From NCBI GenBank assembly GCA_017483305.1, contig JAFULC010000061.1, positions 1 through 64,000 of the forward strand: a stretch of 64,000 nucleotides of DNA, in the 5' to 3' direction. The position numbers and the translations under genes are program-made. This document shows, in pieces, positions 25,298-34,955 of the stretch. The notes under the pieces were generated by a model that was not told the DNA's origin, searched no databases, and saw only the letters and a list, made by a program, of their open reading frames with translations. This DNA is from Clostridia bacterium. GTDB lineage: Bacteria; Bacillota; Clostridia; Oscillospirales; CAG-272. Each line of letters opens with the position of its first letter. Within the stretch, counting starts at the first letter, position 1.

Positions 25298-26806
25298 TTA
25301 CGAAAGGTATCTCTCTATCGCTTCTTTTACAATTTGCTTTTCCGAGAAAGGCTTTTTGCCCTCTCTGTCTATTTCGTATTCCTCGTGTCCCTTGCCTGCG
25401 AGCAGGATTATATCTCCCCGTCTCGCGTTTTTGATCGCGTATTCTATCGCCTCGCGCCTGTCCTCGATCACGGTATAGGTCGCGTCGGCAACGACACCCG
25501 AAAGGATGTCGGCTATAATGTCTGCCGTGCTTTCACTGCGACTGTTGTCGCTCGTAATTATCGCAAGATCCGCCATACTCGTGGCGATATTGCCCATTAT
25601 CGCGCGCTTTTGCCTCTCGCGGTCGCCTCCGCAACCGAAAAGCAGGACTATTCTCTGTCCTCTCGCGGCGAACGAGCGCGCGGTGCGGATCAGATTTTCA
25701 AGCGCGTCGGGTGTGTGGGCGTAGTCGATATAGACCGAAAAATCGGTCTTATTTTCGGTCTTTACCCGCTCGAGTCTGCCCGTAACGCCCGAAAAGCCCG
25801 CAAGCGTTTCCTTGATGTCCGCGACCTTGACTCCAAGCAAGTGTGCCGTTACTGCCGCCTGCATCGTGTTCATCACGTTAAAGCTTCCCGAGAGGAGTGA
25901 GCGCACTCGCAGTCTCATCTCTCTTGAAACAAGCTTATATTCGATCCCGAAGCTCGAGCGGAGCTTGATATCCTCGGCGTAGCAATCGGTCGACCTGCCC
26001 TCCGCCGTGCATTTATAGGTCGGTATCTCTATCTTATCGGCAAGCTTTCTGCCGTATCTGTCGTCGTAATTTATCACCGCCGAGCGACATTTTTTGAAAA
26101 GCAAGCTCTTTGCGGCGAAGTATGATTCCATATTTTCGTGAAAATCGAGGTGGTCCTCGCTGAGATTGGTGAAAACACCGATCTCAAAATCTATCGGCTC
26201 GACCTTGCCAAGAGAAAGCGCGTGTGAGGTGACCTCCATCACGGCAAATTCTGCTCCGTCACGAACGAAGCGGTCGAGAATTTTATAAAGCTCCTCGGGG
26301 TCGGGAGTGGTCATATTCGCGTTTGGGTCTGACGGGCAAATATCAAGCCTTCCCGAAGGAGAAAAGCAGCCCGTAGTTCCGATCGAGCCGACTCGCTTAC
26401 CCGACAGAGTAAGCATCGCCGCGATAAGTCCTGCTACCGAGGTCTTTCCGTTCGTTCCCGTGACTCCGATCACGCGCAGCTTTCTTTGCGGCTCGCCGTA
26501 GAATGCCGAATAAAGTCTTGACGCGGCAATTCTCGTGTCATCGACCTCTATTATCGGCAGATCTATGACGTTTTTGTCTATTCTGTGCTCTTTTATCGCG
26601 TTTTTTGATACGACGAGCGCCGCCGCGCCCTTTTTTATCGCATCACCGACGTATTTGTGACCGTCCGTGTGCAAGCCCTCGACGGCTAAATAAAGCTCTC
26701 CCTTTTTTATCCGTCTTGAATCGGGACAGATCGCCGTGATCTCGGGGTCGGCGGCTGTATCAAGTCCGCCAAGCCCCAAGGCACGTATAAGCTGTGACAG
26801 AAGCAT
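25298..26806 (-). CDS. murE: UDP-MurNAc-dipeptide ligase MurE
   Basis: 502 aa from ATG 26806, seven bases after GGAGG. An upstream reading from 26836 lacks a ribosome site. Adds the third amino acid (meso-DAP or Lys) to UDP-MurNAc-dipeptide. ATP site TGTNGKTSVAG, active-site Lys region, and YIDYAHTPDALENL. The residue-selecting motif reads DNSR where DAP enzymes have DNPR. The retained Arg argues for meso-DAP. Confidence 0.95.
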   Translation of the reverse strand: MLLSQLIRALGLGGLDTAADPEITAICPDSRRIKKGELYLAVEGLHTDGHKYVGDAIKKGAAALVVSKNAIKEHRIDKNVIDLPIIEVDDTRIAASRLYSAFYGEPQRKLRVIGVTGTNGKTSVAGLIAAMLTLSGKRVGSIGTTGCFSPSGRLDICPSDPNANMTTPDPEELYKILDRFVRDGAEFAVMEVTSHALSLGKVEPIDFEIGVFTNLSEDHLDFHENMESYFAAKSLLFKKCRSAVINYDDRYGRKLADKIEIPTYKCTAEGRSTDCYAEDIKLRSSFGIEYKLVSREMRLRVRSLLSGSFNVMNTMQAAVTAHLLGVKVADIKETLAGFSGVTGRLERVKTENKTDFSVYIDYAHTPDALENLIRTARSFAARGQRIVLLFGCGGDRERQKRAIMGNIATSMADLAIITSDNSRSESTADIIADILSGVVADATYTVIEDRREAIEYAIKNARRGDIILLAGKGHEEYEIDREGKKPFSEKQIVKEAIERYLS

Positions 26807-26877
26807 TCCTTTTCCTCCAAAAAATATAATTGTCACAACATTATATTTTTCTTCGGCTCAAAAAATGCTTTTTTCGT

Positions 26878-29202
26878 TTACTGATCTATATCCGCATCGG
26901 GATCGTAATAGGTCTGGTCGTCTCCGCCGAGATAACGGAGAGTGACGGTAACTACCGTGCCCTCAAGGACCTCTGTGCCCGCCTCGATATCCTGTGAGAC
27001 TACCACGACGTCCGCGCCCGAGAAGTTGAGCGTGCCGTCGATCTTGATATTAAGTCCGAGGTTTGCGAGCGTTCCGTTTGCCGCGACCGCGGTCATTCCC
27101 GTCAGGTCGGGGACTCGTGCGGTCTTTTTGCCGCCGACCGCCTCGCTTGTGGTGTAAAGTATTATCTTCGCGTTACCCGGTGAGACCTCGGAGCCTGCCG
27201 CGGGTGACTGCGACATAACGTATTCGCCGTCGCCTATGACCTCTACCTCAAAGCCGAGCAGCTCGGAGAGGTATTTCGCGTATTCGGTTCTCGACTGAAT
27301 AAGCGCAGGTGCGGAGAGCGTTTGCTTTTTAAGCTCCTCGTCGCTGTACTTTGCCTCGACTCCGTAATAGGGCAAGACCTCCTCAAGCAGTGCGCCGACG
27401 TAGGGTGCGGCGACAACGCTTCCGTAAAGTGTTCCCTTGGTCGGCTCGTCTACGAGAATTATCGTTGCTATCTCGGGGGCATCCGCAGGGGCGTACGCCA
27501 CGGTCGAGCAGACGTATTTGGTGTAATCGGTGCTGACCTCGTCCTTTTTCTCGGAGGTTCCCGTCTTTGCGGCTACTCTATAGCCTGCGACGTATGCATT
27601 CTTCGCACCGCCGTCGCCCGAAACGCCGTCCTCGAGTATTTCGGCGATCGTCTTGCAGGTGTCCGAGCTTATGACCTGACGGCGCACGGTAGCCTCGTGC
27701 GAGTAGATCACGTTTCCGTCGTTATCGGTAACCTCTTTTATAATATGCGGACCGATAAGTCTGCCTCCGTTCGCGACCGCACTGATCGCGCCAAGGTGCG
27801 AGAGCGCGGAGATCTTGAAGTTCTGTCCGAAGGATGCGGTTGCAAGGTAGATATCTGCCGATTTGAAGGTCGATTCATCCCAGAAGGTCACGCCCTTTGT
27901 CGTGACGCTCTCACCCGGCAGGTCTATTCCCGTTTTCTCAAAGTAACCGAACGACGAGAAATATTCAAGGAATCTGTCCGCGCCCGTTCTCAATCCCATT
28001 ATCATCAAAAGGGGGTTGCAGGACTGCTGAATTCCCTCGGCGAAGGTCAGGCTTCCGTGACCCGTCGTTTTGTGGCAACGGATCTTCGTGCCGTTGACTA
28101 TGTGATAGCCCGGGCAGTTGAAGGTCTCGCTATCGATTACGAGGTCCTCCTCGTATGCCATCGCCGCGGTGATTATCTTGAAGGTCGAGCCCGGCATATA
28201 GAGGTCGTTGACCGCCTTATTAGACCAGGTCTCAAGCAAAAGCTGCTGCTTTAAGGAGGTATATTCGTCGCTTCCCTCCTCAAGTCCGCTCGCCTCGAGC
28301 CGCTCTGCGCTCTGCCAGTTGAGCTCCCATGGGTCGTTGAGGTTGTAGCTTGGGTAGACTGCCATTGCAAGCACCGCGCCGGTCTCAACGTCGAGCACGA
28401 TTCCGCAGGCTCTGTTCTGTCCGCCCGACTCGATGTACGCCGTTTCAAGCTGATCCTCAAGCTCCGCCTGAATATAGACGTCTATCGTGGTGACGATATT
28501 GTATCCGTCGGTTGCGGGGATGTAGCTTTCGTAATCGTAGACGAGCTCGTTGCCATAGGAATCCTTCGCGCCGATATATGAGCCGTCGATTCCCGCGAGT
28601 ATCTCGTCGTACTGATATTCGAGTCCGTAAAGTCCGTTGCCGTCGCTTCCCGTAAAGCCGAGAACGTGACTTGCAAGCGTTTCGTAGGGGTAATATCTCA
28701 TGCTTGTCGCCTGAAGGAATACGAGCGCGAGGTCGTCGATCTCGCTTTCCTTGAGAAATGCTCTGACGGCATCCGCAGACTCCTCGGAGATGTTGCGCGC
28801 AAGCGTTCTGTCGCGGTAGCGCGTATATCCTGCCGCCTTGATAACGTCGTCGTAGCTGATGCCGAGCGACGAGATCGCCGACAGTCCCTTTGCGATCTTA
28901 TCGGCGTAGTCGACACCCTTCTTTTCGCTCGTGCTTTTGATCACGGCAGGGTCTATGAAAAGTCGGTAGGTCGTGACATTCGTCGCAAGCACGACTCCGT
29001 TTGTGTCGCAGATATTTCCTCGGTCTGCCGTGACCGTGGACTTTTGGGTTATCTGATCGATGACCTTCTGATCAAATTTCTTGAACTGAACCGTCTGATA
29101 AATGAAGATACGCGCTGAAAGCAGCACGAACAGCAGACTCATTACTATACACAGTATGCTTGCGCGACGACGCACCTTTGTGCTCGGTGTTCCACCCTCC
29201 AT
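26878..29202 (-). CDS. Class B PBP with PASTA domains (SpoVD/FtsI type)
   Basis: 774 aa from ATG 29202 (GGAAGG eight bases before); GTG 29211 is too close to it. Order: TM (residues about 17-35), PBP dimerisation domain, transpeptidase with STFK 339-342, SCN 394-396 and KTGT 546-549, then two PASTA repeats near residues 640-765. It crosslinks septal or cortex peptidoglycan. PASTA repeats and sporulating context suit SpoVD, but a single such gene could also be the division PBP. Acts with the SEDS protein encoded downstream. Confidence 0.93.
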   Translation of the reverse strand: MEGGTPSTKVRRRASILCIVMSLLFVLLSARIFIYQTVQFKKFDQKVIDQITQKSTVTADRGNICDTNGVVLATNVTTYRLFIDPAVIKSTSEKKGVDYADKIAKGLSAISSLGISYDDVIKAAGYTRYRDRTLARNISEESADAVRAFLKESEIDDLALVFLQATSMRYYPYETLASHVLGFTGSDGNGLYGLEYQYDEILAGIDGSYIGAKDSYGNELVYDYESYIPATDGYNIVTTIDVYIQAELEDQLETAYIESGGQNRACGIVLDVETGAVLAMAVYPSYNLNDPWELNWQSAERLEASGLEEGSDEYTSLKQQLLLETWSNKAVNDLYMPGSTFKIITAAMAYEEDLVIDSETFNCPGYHIVNGTKIRCHKTTGHGSLTFAEGIQQSCNPLLMIMGLRTGADRFLEYFSSFGYFEKTGIDLPGESVTTKGVTFWDESTFKSADIYLATASFGQNFKISALSHLGAISAVANGGRLIGPHIIKEVTDNDGNVIYSHEATVRRQVISSDTCKTIAEILEDGVSGDGGAKNAYVAGYRVAAKTGTSEKKDEVSTDYTKYVCSTVAYAPADAPEIATIILVDEPTKGTLYGSVVAAPYVGALLEEVLPYYGVEAKYSDEELKKQTLSAPALIQSRTEYAKYLSELLGFEVEVIGDGEYVMSQSPAAGSEVSPGNAKIILYTTSEAVGGKKTARVPDLTGMTAVAANGTLANLGLNIKIDGTLNFSGADVVVVSQDIEAGTEVLEGTVVTVTLRYLGGDDQTYYDPDADIDQ

Positions 29203-29362
29203 TTTGCGCACCTTCCTTTCTCAAATTTAAAATTCTGATCTGTGTATTTTCAAATCAATATATGTTCTTGTCCCCAAAAATTATGACAAGAAAACAGAAC
29301 GCGCCCCAACCCGTCGAGATAAAATTCTTTCAGACGGGTTTGGGGCGCATTTTCATTCAAAA

Positions 29363-30247
29363 TCAATCCTCCACCAGACCTATCGCTTTGAGCAGTCGCG
29401 TCAACAACGAGTCGCTTTTTTCGGGACTGTCGTATATTTCGATCCTCTCGTCCTCGGCAATATCGAGATAGCGCGAGGTCGCATAGTCCGAGCTTATCAT
29501 TCCGTATTGATTGACCGCTATGTCCTTGATATTCAGCATATCGTTCTTGACTACGAGATCTGCCTCGAGGTCGCTTCTTTCGTCCCTCAGCTCCTCGATC
29601 TCGTCCTCAAGATTTCCAACGTCTGCTGTGGCGCGGCTTACCATAACCGAGCTGCACACCACCATCAGAAGTGACAAGGTCACAACCGCGATAGTGGGAA
29701 GAACGCCTCGGGGGATCCTTTTCTTCTTCCCCTCGACCATCTCCTCCTCGGACTGCTTGCGGATCTCCTCGAGCACGAAGACCGAGAAAAAGTCGCGCAA
29801 AAAATCCTTAATGCGTCGCTTTATGGCAAGCCACACGGCTTTTTTTGGCGGTTTACCGTCCTGCACTTCCCCGGAATCCGCCTCTGCCTCTTTATACTCA
29901 TTTTCCGCGCGAGTATAGAATTTCGGCAGCTTATAGCCTCTGAGATCTTTATAATAGGCAGCGAAATCGTCACTGCTCATATATGACTGACCGTTTATTT
30001 TCAACGTATGATATTTTTCGTCGTCTCCCGACACGCCGTCCATATCGATGCCGAGCATCACGGCGTTTTTGCGGATCTCGGCGCTCTTCGCCTCGGACAG
30101 ACCCGTTTTTATGCCGCGATTTTTAAATCGCTCGCAAAGCATATCTATATAGAGCGCGCTGACGTCGATTCCGCTGACGCACACCGTGGGGCTTCCCACA
30201 GCCACCTCTGGCGCCGCGGCGACGACTCTCGCCTTGGTCTTTTTCAT
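29363..30247 (-). CDS. ftsL: FtsL-like division protein with long N-terminal extension
   Basis: 294 aa from ATG 30247 (GGAGG before it; the reading from 30292 adds 15 residues). One TM (residues 181-203) followed by a leucine-rich coiled coil (210-240) and a short tail with NQYGMISSDY, as in FtsL/DivIC. The 180-residue cytoplasmic part is far longer than the usual 20-40 residues. It contains a folded-looking section (TLKINGQSYMSSDDFAAYYK). It sits in the ftsL position between rsmH and the PBP gene. Confidence 0.8.
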   Translation of the reverse strand: MKKTKARVVAAAPEVAVGSPTVCVSGIDVSALYIDMLCERFKNRGIKTGLSEAKSAEIRKNAVMLGIDMDGVSGDDEKYHTLKINGQSYMSSDDFAAYYKDLRGYKLPKFYTRAENEYKEAEADSGEVQDGKPPKKAVWLAIKRRIKDFLRDFFSVFVLEEIRKQSEEEMVEGKKKRIPRGVLPTIAVVTLSLLMVVCSSVMVSRATADVGNLEDEIEELRDERSDLEADLVVKNDMLNIKDIAVNQYGMISSDYATSRYLDIAEDERIEIYDSPEKSDSLLTRLLKAIGLVED

Positions 30248-30288
30248 CAAATTCCTCCGTTTTAATGCTTTGAAGCCGCTTTTTGATT

Positions 30289-30368
30289 TCAACAGTTGGG
30301 CTTCAGTTCTCCGCTTGTGCGGTAACTAACCTTCAACAGTTGGGCTTCAATTGTCCGCTTGTGCGGTA
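30289..30368. repeat. Tandem 36-bp direct repeat between rsmH and ftsL
   Basis: Copies at 30289-30324 and 30333-30368 (period 44) differ at two bases. Each ends with a small palindrome CCGC-TTGT-GCGG. It lies between the rsmH stop and the ftsL start, so it is transcribed. Confidence 0.85.
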
Positions 30369-30372
30369 TGCA

Positions 30373-31320
30373 CTATATTTTTTCCGCTACGCGAAGCTTT
30401 GCGCTTCTCGATCGCGGGTTTTCCTCAAGCTCCCGCTCACTCGGGAGGATCGGCTTTCTTGTCAGCACGTTGACTCTGGGCTTTCGTCCGCAGACACACA
30501 CGGGCAGATCGCGCGGGCAGTTGCAGCCGCTTGCGAGATCGGCGTAGGTCTGCTTGACTATTCTGTCCTCGAGCGAGTGGAAGGTGATTATCGCGATTCT
30601 TCCCTCGGGGGCGAGAATGTCGGTCGCATTTCGGATCGTCGGCTCGATCGCGTCGAGCTCTCCGTTGACCTCGATACGAATCGCCTGGAACGTTCTTTTT
30701 GCGGGGTGGTGCCCTCCCTCACGCGCTGACGGGGGAATGGCGCTTTTTATAATATCCACGAGCTGTCCCGTGGTTGTTATCGCTTCTTTTTCACGGTATC
30801 GGACGATCGCCGCCGCGATCTTGGGTGCGAATCTCTCCTCACCGTAGTTATAAATGACCTTTTTTAGCTGATCGGCGCTATACGTATTGACCACCGTATA
30901 GGCGTCGAGGTCGTTTCGTCTGTCCATTCTCATATCGAGCGGAGCATCCGAATTGTGTGTAAATCCGCGCTCCACGGTGTCGAGCTGATATGACGACACG
31001 CCAAGATCGAGCAAAACTCCGTCGATCCTCTCGATTCCGAGATCAAGGCAGCTCTCCTTGATCGACGAGAAATTATTGCGGACGAAGGTGACTCGCTCGG
31101 AGTAGTCCTTCAGTCGCTCGGTTGCCGCCGCGATAGCCGCGTCGTCGCGGTCGATCGCGATGAGCCTGCCGCCTGCGGTCAATTTCTTTGCTATTTCAAG
31201 CGAATGGCCGCCGCCACCCGCGGTTCCGTCTACGTAAATTCCGTCGGGCTTGATATTGAGCGCCTCGATGCACTCGTCAAGCAAAACCGAGCGGTGCGAA
31301 AAATTTATCTTCTTATCCAT
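30373..31320 (-). CDS. rsmH: 16S rRNA (cytosine-1402-N4) methyltransferase RsmH
   Basis: 315 aa SAM-dependent enzyme that modifies C1402 of 16S rRNA. Motif [32 protein letters not shown] and the [13 protein letters not shown] block are all present. Five bases after mraZ, the standard position. Confidence 0.96.
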   Translation of the reverse strand: MDKKINFSHRSVLLDECIEALNIKPDGIYVDGTAGGGGHSLEIAKKLTAGGRLIAIDRDDAAIAAATERLKDYSERVTFVRNNFSSIKESCLDLGIERIDGVLLDLGVSSYQLDTVERGFTHNSDAPLDMRMDRRNDLDAYTVVNTYSADQLKKVIYNYGEERFAPKIAAAIVRYREKEAITTTGQLVDIIKSAIPPSAREGGHHPAKRTFQAIRIEVNGELDAIEPTIRNATDILAPEGRIAIITFHSLEDRIVKQTYADLASGCNCPRDLPVCVCGRKPRVNVLTRKPILPSERELEENPRSRSAKLRVAEKI

Positions 31321-31325
31321 GCCGC

Positions 31326-31748
31326 TTAAAGTCCCAATCTTTCAAGCTTTTCGCGGATATCCTCGGGATCCTCGCTCAAAACATCGGCTCTGTACTTTTC
31401 TGCCGACCAGATCTCACAATAATCGCTGCATCCGACGAATATTGCCTCTCTCTCGATCTCTGCATATCCGAGAAGGCTTGTCGGGATAAGGATTCTACCC
31501 TGTGAATCGGGCGAGACCTGCGACGCGTTACGATGCAGATATCTGAGTGCTTCCTCGGCTATTTTTCTTTCCTGCGCTTTGATCGGGGCGAGATAATTTT
31601 CCCATTCGACCAGCGAACAGACCTTAAGGATGGGCTTACGAATGTCGCGAGCAACTATAAAAGTCTCTCCAAGCTCTTCCCTGAATTTCACGGGCACAAA
31701 TATTCGATTTTTTGAGTCTACGATGTGCTCGTATTCACCGGTAAACAT
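31326..31748 (-). CDS. mraZ: Transcriptional regulator MraZ
   Basis: 140 aa with two SpoVT/AbrB-type halves ([21 protein letters not shown] and [20 protein letters not shown]). DNA-binding regulator of the dcw cluster that binds short direct repeats at its own promoter. Such repeats are seen upstream. First gene of the cluster. Confidence 0.95.
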   Translation of the reverse strand: MFTGEYEHIVDSKNRIFVPVKFREELGETFIVARDIRKPILKVCSLVEWENYLAPIKAQERKIAEEALRYLHRNASQVSPDSQGRILIPTSLLGYAEIEREAIFVGCSDYCEIWSAEKYRADVLSEDPEDIREKLERLGL

Positions 31749-31819
31749 TCGTCACACCTCCTTATGGTCGTTTCGCTAAGTTATCGCTTCGGTTTTAGCG
31801 GTTCATGGGGTGATTTCTC

Positions 31820-31855
31820 ACCACATCGCAACACCAATCCACCACTTTCAACCAC
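31820..31855 (-). promoter_or_regulatory. MraZ-type operator repeats
   Basis: GTGGT boxes on the minus strand at 31851-31855, 31841-31845 and 31820-31824, with a degenerate one at 31831-31835. This gives a roughly 10-bp periodicity, as known for MraZ boxes. They lie just downstream of the -10. Confidence 0.7.
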
Positions 31856-31867
31856 TGCGATGTAAAT

Positions 31868-31896
31868 ATTATAATATATAAACCGGAATTAATCAA
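31868..31896 (-). promoter_or_regulatory. Sigma-A promoter of the dcw cluster
   Basis: Minus strand: TTGATT (31891-31896), 17-bp spacer, TATAAT (31868-31873). Transcription would begin at the edge of the MraZ boxes. Confidence 0.82.
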
Positions 31897-32667
31897 GGGG
31901 GGCTTGCCCAATTTAAGAAAAAATCGTTCAGTTTTTTAAAGATTTTTATTCTTTTTGTGTGTATTTCTGCCCTCATCAAACCAAAAAATGAGGCATTTGA
32001 GGTGTTTTTACAATTCTTTTCAAGTTCTTACATTTATTTCCATTTGTGGTGAGAGTGGTTAAACGAACGGGACGTATGAAAATTGTATAGGATAAGGGTT
32101 CCTTGTGTAAAGGGAGCTCCCGCGGTAGCGGGTGAGGGATTGTGTTAGAGGCGATATCTTTTGCAAAGGTAGCCAGTGGCGACGAGATATGTTCATTTTC
32201 TGCCCGCGTCGGCATTTCAACAAGGCTACTTTGTATAAAGGGGCGCAGAACGAAAAGGCTCCCTTGTGTAAAGGGAGCTCCCGCGGTAGCGGGTGAGGGA
32301 TTGTTATAATGATAATGTTCTCAAAAGTGACCAGTGCGACGAAGGGTGTTCATTTTCTGCCCACAGCGGCAGAAAACGAACCAAAAGAACGCTGCTCAAG
32401 GGGGACAGGGCTGATGATTCGGTAACAAATCGCTTCGGTTTGGAAGATTAAAGCCCGAATCATTGCGCCATTCCCCCCTTAAGAAACCCCCTATCCGCCT
32501 TCGGCACACTGTGTTTCCGAATTTAGAGCCGTGTGGTTGAACTTCCTGATGGGGCTCTTTTGTCCACCTAAATCGAGCGTAATGCTTATTGCTCGCACAC
32601 GCTTGTGCTTCGCAAGGTTACGTAATCGTGTTTACTGTTAACCACGCGCGAGCATCGATTATTCCAT
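31897..32667. repeat. Gene-free, repeat-rich region
   Basis: No gene can be supported. It holds an exact 43-bp direct repeat (32101-32143 and 32262-32304). Weaker homology continues past each copy (TTCATTTTCTGCCC and neighbours), giving a unit of about 110 bp with period 161. Each copy contains hairpins (GGGAGCTCCC; CCCGC/GCGGG). Further right is an inverted repeat, GATGATTCGG (32411-32420) against CCGAATCATTG, and an AT/GC mosaic. The content resembles non-coding mobile repeats. Confidence 0.75.
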
Positions 32668-32709
32668 CAAAAAATCCTCGGCGCACAGGCTTGCGTCGAG
32701 GATTTTTTG
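32668..32709 (-). terminator. Terminator of the spoVAF-like gene
   Basis: 17-bp stem (CAAAAAATCCTCGGCGC with one G-T pair) and 8-nt loop, with T-run on the minus strand, ending two bases from the stop. Confidence 0.9.
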
Positions 32710-32710
32710 A

Positions 32711-34168
32711 TTAATCGTATTTTTTGACCCGGAAGAACAATGATCTGAATGCCTTGTAATTAAACGGGATCAGCGGATAGAGGTAGTTTCTCTTTCCGTT
32801 GACGGTCTCGTTGGTCGCGATAAGAACGACGGTCAGGATCGTGCCTCCGATAAAGCCCCAAAGACCAAAGATAGCGGTCAGGATTATCAGCATGATCCGC
32901 ATAAACTTAAAGGCATATCCAAGCTCGTAGCTGCGCTGGGTGAAGTTCGCGATCGCGACGAACGCCATATAAAGAATGACCTCGGGGATAAGCCAACCGA
33001 TATTGACCGCAAAGTCGCCAAGTATCAGTCCTCCGACCACAGACAGCGAATTCGAGAGCATATTCGGCGTATTCAGCGACGCCATTCGCAAGCCGTCGAT
33101 CACAAATTCGGTGATCAGGATCTGTGCGATCAAGGGTATCCTTCCCTGCTCCATCGGGATGATAAACTCAAGCCAGGGCGGCACAAGACTCTGATGTGTC
33201 ACGAGCAGATACCAAAGCGGCGCAAGGTAAAGTGTCAGCCAGAAAACTAAATGACGGACCACTCGGATATAATTTCCCGTCAGTGGCGGAAAATAGAAAT
33301 CGTTGGTCTCCTGCATAAAGTCGAAAATGCTTGTCGGCATCACCATTGCCTGCGGTGAATTGTCGCAAAGGATGAGAACGCTTCCCTCAAGCAGCTGTGC
33401 CGCCGCGGAATCGGGGCGCTCGGTGTATCTGATCTTCGGGAAGGGATTGTACCACTTCTTTTTGATAAGCGCCTCGGCGAGCGACTCGCAGCCGAGTGTC
33501 AGCGACTCGGTCTTGATATTTTTCAGCTTGCTTTTTAGGTCGTTGACGTACTCAAGGTCGGCGCGATCCTTCATATAGCAGATCACGATGTCGGTCTTTG
33601 ATGAGCTGCCGACCGAAAGATAGCTCATTATCAGCTCGGGATTGCGGATCCTTCGTCTTATCAGGGCGGTGTTGAAGATGAGAGTTTCGACGAATCCGTC
33701 GCGCGCTCCGCGCATGACCTTATCTCCCTCGGGCTCGGCGGTTTCCCTTGCGGGATAAGTCCTTGCATCGATTATTATTGCATTCTGCCCGAAGGTAGAG
33801 CCAAGCATCAACGTCGCACCCGAGAGCACGAATTTGATCATATCCGAGAGGTTGTCGGAAAGCTCTGCCTCGACGTACGGAACGTGCGCGTTCAAAAACC
33901 TCTCTGTCCTCTGTCGCGCCGATGCAACCTCCCCCGATTCTGTGCCGTCACTCGCATCACCCAGACCCTTCAGCGAAAGCAGATAGATCATATACTTCGA
34001 CATTACCACATCCTTGACGAAGCCGTCGATATAATACATCGTCAGCTCGTCGGCGCCGACACTCAGGGTTTTCTTTATAAGGTCAAAGGACTCGGAGGTG
34101 TGCAAGAGTCCGTCGACAAGCTCAACATTTTGCTTATAATCGGCTCCGAGCCGCCGTCTTTCTTCCAT
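32711..34168 (-). CDS. GerA-family spore germination protein, SpoVAF-like
   Basis: 485 aa inner-membrane protein. A cytosolic N-terminal domain of about 300 residues carries the GerA signatures (YIDGFVKDVVMSKYMIYL, RRRIRNPELIMSYL, EGSVLILCDNSP). About five TM segments follow, and the end YPLIPFNYKAFRSLFFRVKK is typical. A and F subunits form channels needed for nutrient response and dipicolinate release. Length and lack of accessory B and C genes fit SpoVAF better than GerAA. Single gene. No SigG promoter was convincingly found. Confidence 0.86.
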   Translation of the reverse strand: MEERRRLGADYKQNVELVDGLLHTSESFDLIKKTLSVGADELTMYYIDGFVKDVVMSKYMIYLLSLKGLGDASDGTESGEVASARQRTERFLNAHVPYVEAELSDNLSDMIKFVLSGATLMLGSTFGQNAIIIDARTYPARETAEPEGDKVMRGARDGFVETLIFNTALIRRRIRNPELIMSYLSVGSSSKTDIVICYMKDRADLEYVNDLKSKLKNIKTESLTLGCESLAEALIKKKWYNPFPKIRYTERPDSAAAQLLEGSVLILCDNSPQAMVMPTSIFDFMQETNDFYFPPLTGNYIRVVRHLVFWLTLYLAPLWYLLVTHQSLVPPWLEFIIPMEQGRIPLIAQILITEFVIDGLRMASLNTPNMLSNSLSVVGGLILGDFAVNIGWLIPEVILYMAFVAIANFTQRSYELGYAFKFMRIMLIILTAIFGLWGFIGGTILTVVLIATNETVNGKRNYLYPLIPFNYKAFRSLFFRVKKYD

Positions 34169-34388
34169 AATATATAACCACCTTTTTTCTCGCCTCCGTT
34201 AAGTATCCCGAAGGCGATTTTTCTCGGCGCATGGGCATATTTGTATGCGCCGACATTTTGTGATTATTATTCTACCGAGAAAAAAGAAAAATACGCCCCG
34301 AGAAGTATTCTCGAGGCCGTAATTTTTGCTATATCGGGATATTTAATGCAAATTCAACAAACGGTTTATTTTTCGACAAATTGTTTTG

Positions 34389-34856
34389 TTATTCGCCCTT
34401 TTTCTCGCCCTTCTTGCCATTTATAAGGTCCATAAGCTCGTGAAGGAAGTGCTCCGCATCGTTAAACTCGCGGTAAACCGAGGCAAAGCGCACGTAGGCA
34501 ACCTGATCTCTCTTTTTGAGCTTCTCCATTACCATCTCGCCTATCTCGGCGGTCGTTACCTCCTTGGTCAGCGAATTATGAAGCTCGTTTTCTATCTCGG
34601 TGACTATCTCGTCGGCATCGACGGGGCGCTTCTGCGTTGCCTTAAGTATGCCCGCAAGCAGCTTGGTGCGGTCGAAAAGCTCGGTCTCGCCGCTTTTCTT
34701 GGTGACGAATATCTGCACCGACTCAAGCACCTCAAATGTGGTAAAGCGCTTCTGACATTCGAGGCATTCACGTCTTCGTCTTATACTATTGCCCTCGGAC
34801 ACGGGTCTGGAGTCGAGCACCTTACTTTCGGCGCAGTTACAATATGGGCATCTCAT
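34389..34856 (-). CDS. nrdR: Transcriptional repressor NrdR
   Basis: 155 aa. Zinc ribbon at the N-terminus (CPYC ... CLECQKRF) and an ATP-cone domain. Senses ATP/dATP and represses ribonucleotide reductase genes by binding NrdR boxes. Start 34856 follows GGAGGA. No nrd gene is in the window. Confidence 0.96.
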   Translation of the reverse strand: MRCPYCNCAESKVLDSRPVSEGNSIRRRRECLECQKRFTTFEVLESVQIFVTKKSGETELFDRTKLLAGILKATQKRPVDADEIVTEIENELHNSLTKEVTTAEIGEMVMEKLKKRDQVAYVRFASVYREFNDAEHFLHELMDLINGKKGEKKGE

Positions 34857-34888
34857 AGGAAATCCTCCCTGCTCTTTTCATTTTACTT

Positions 34889-34917
34889 ATTGTACCACAT
34901 TTTGCCGCTTTTGTAAA
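34889..34917 (-). promoter_or_regulatory. Sigma-A promoter of nrdR
   Basis: Minus strand: TTTACA (34912-34917), 17-bp spacer, TACAAT (34889-34894). Confidence 0.72.
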
Positions 34918-34955
34918 TAGTTTTTGTAGCAATAGACAAAATTTCGTTTTAGCTC

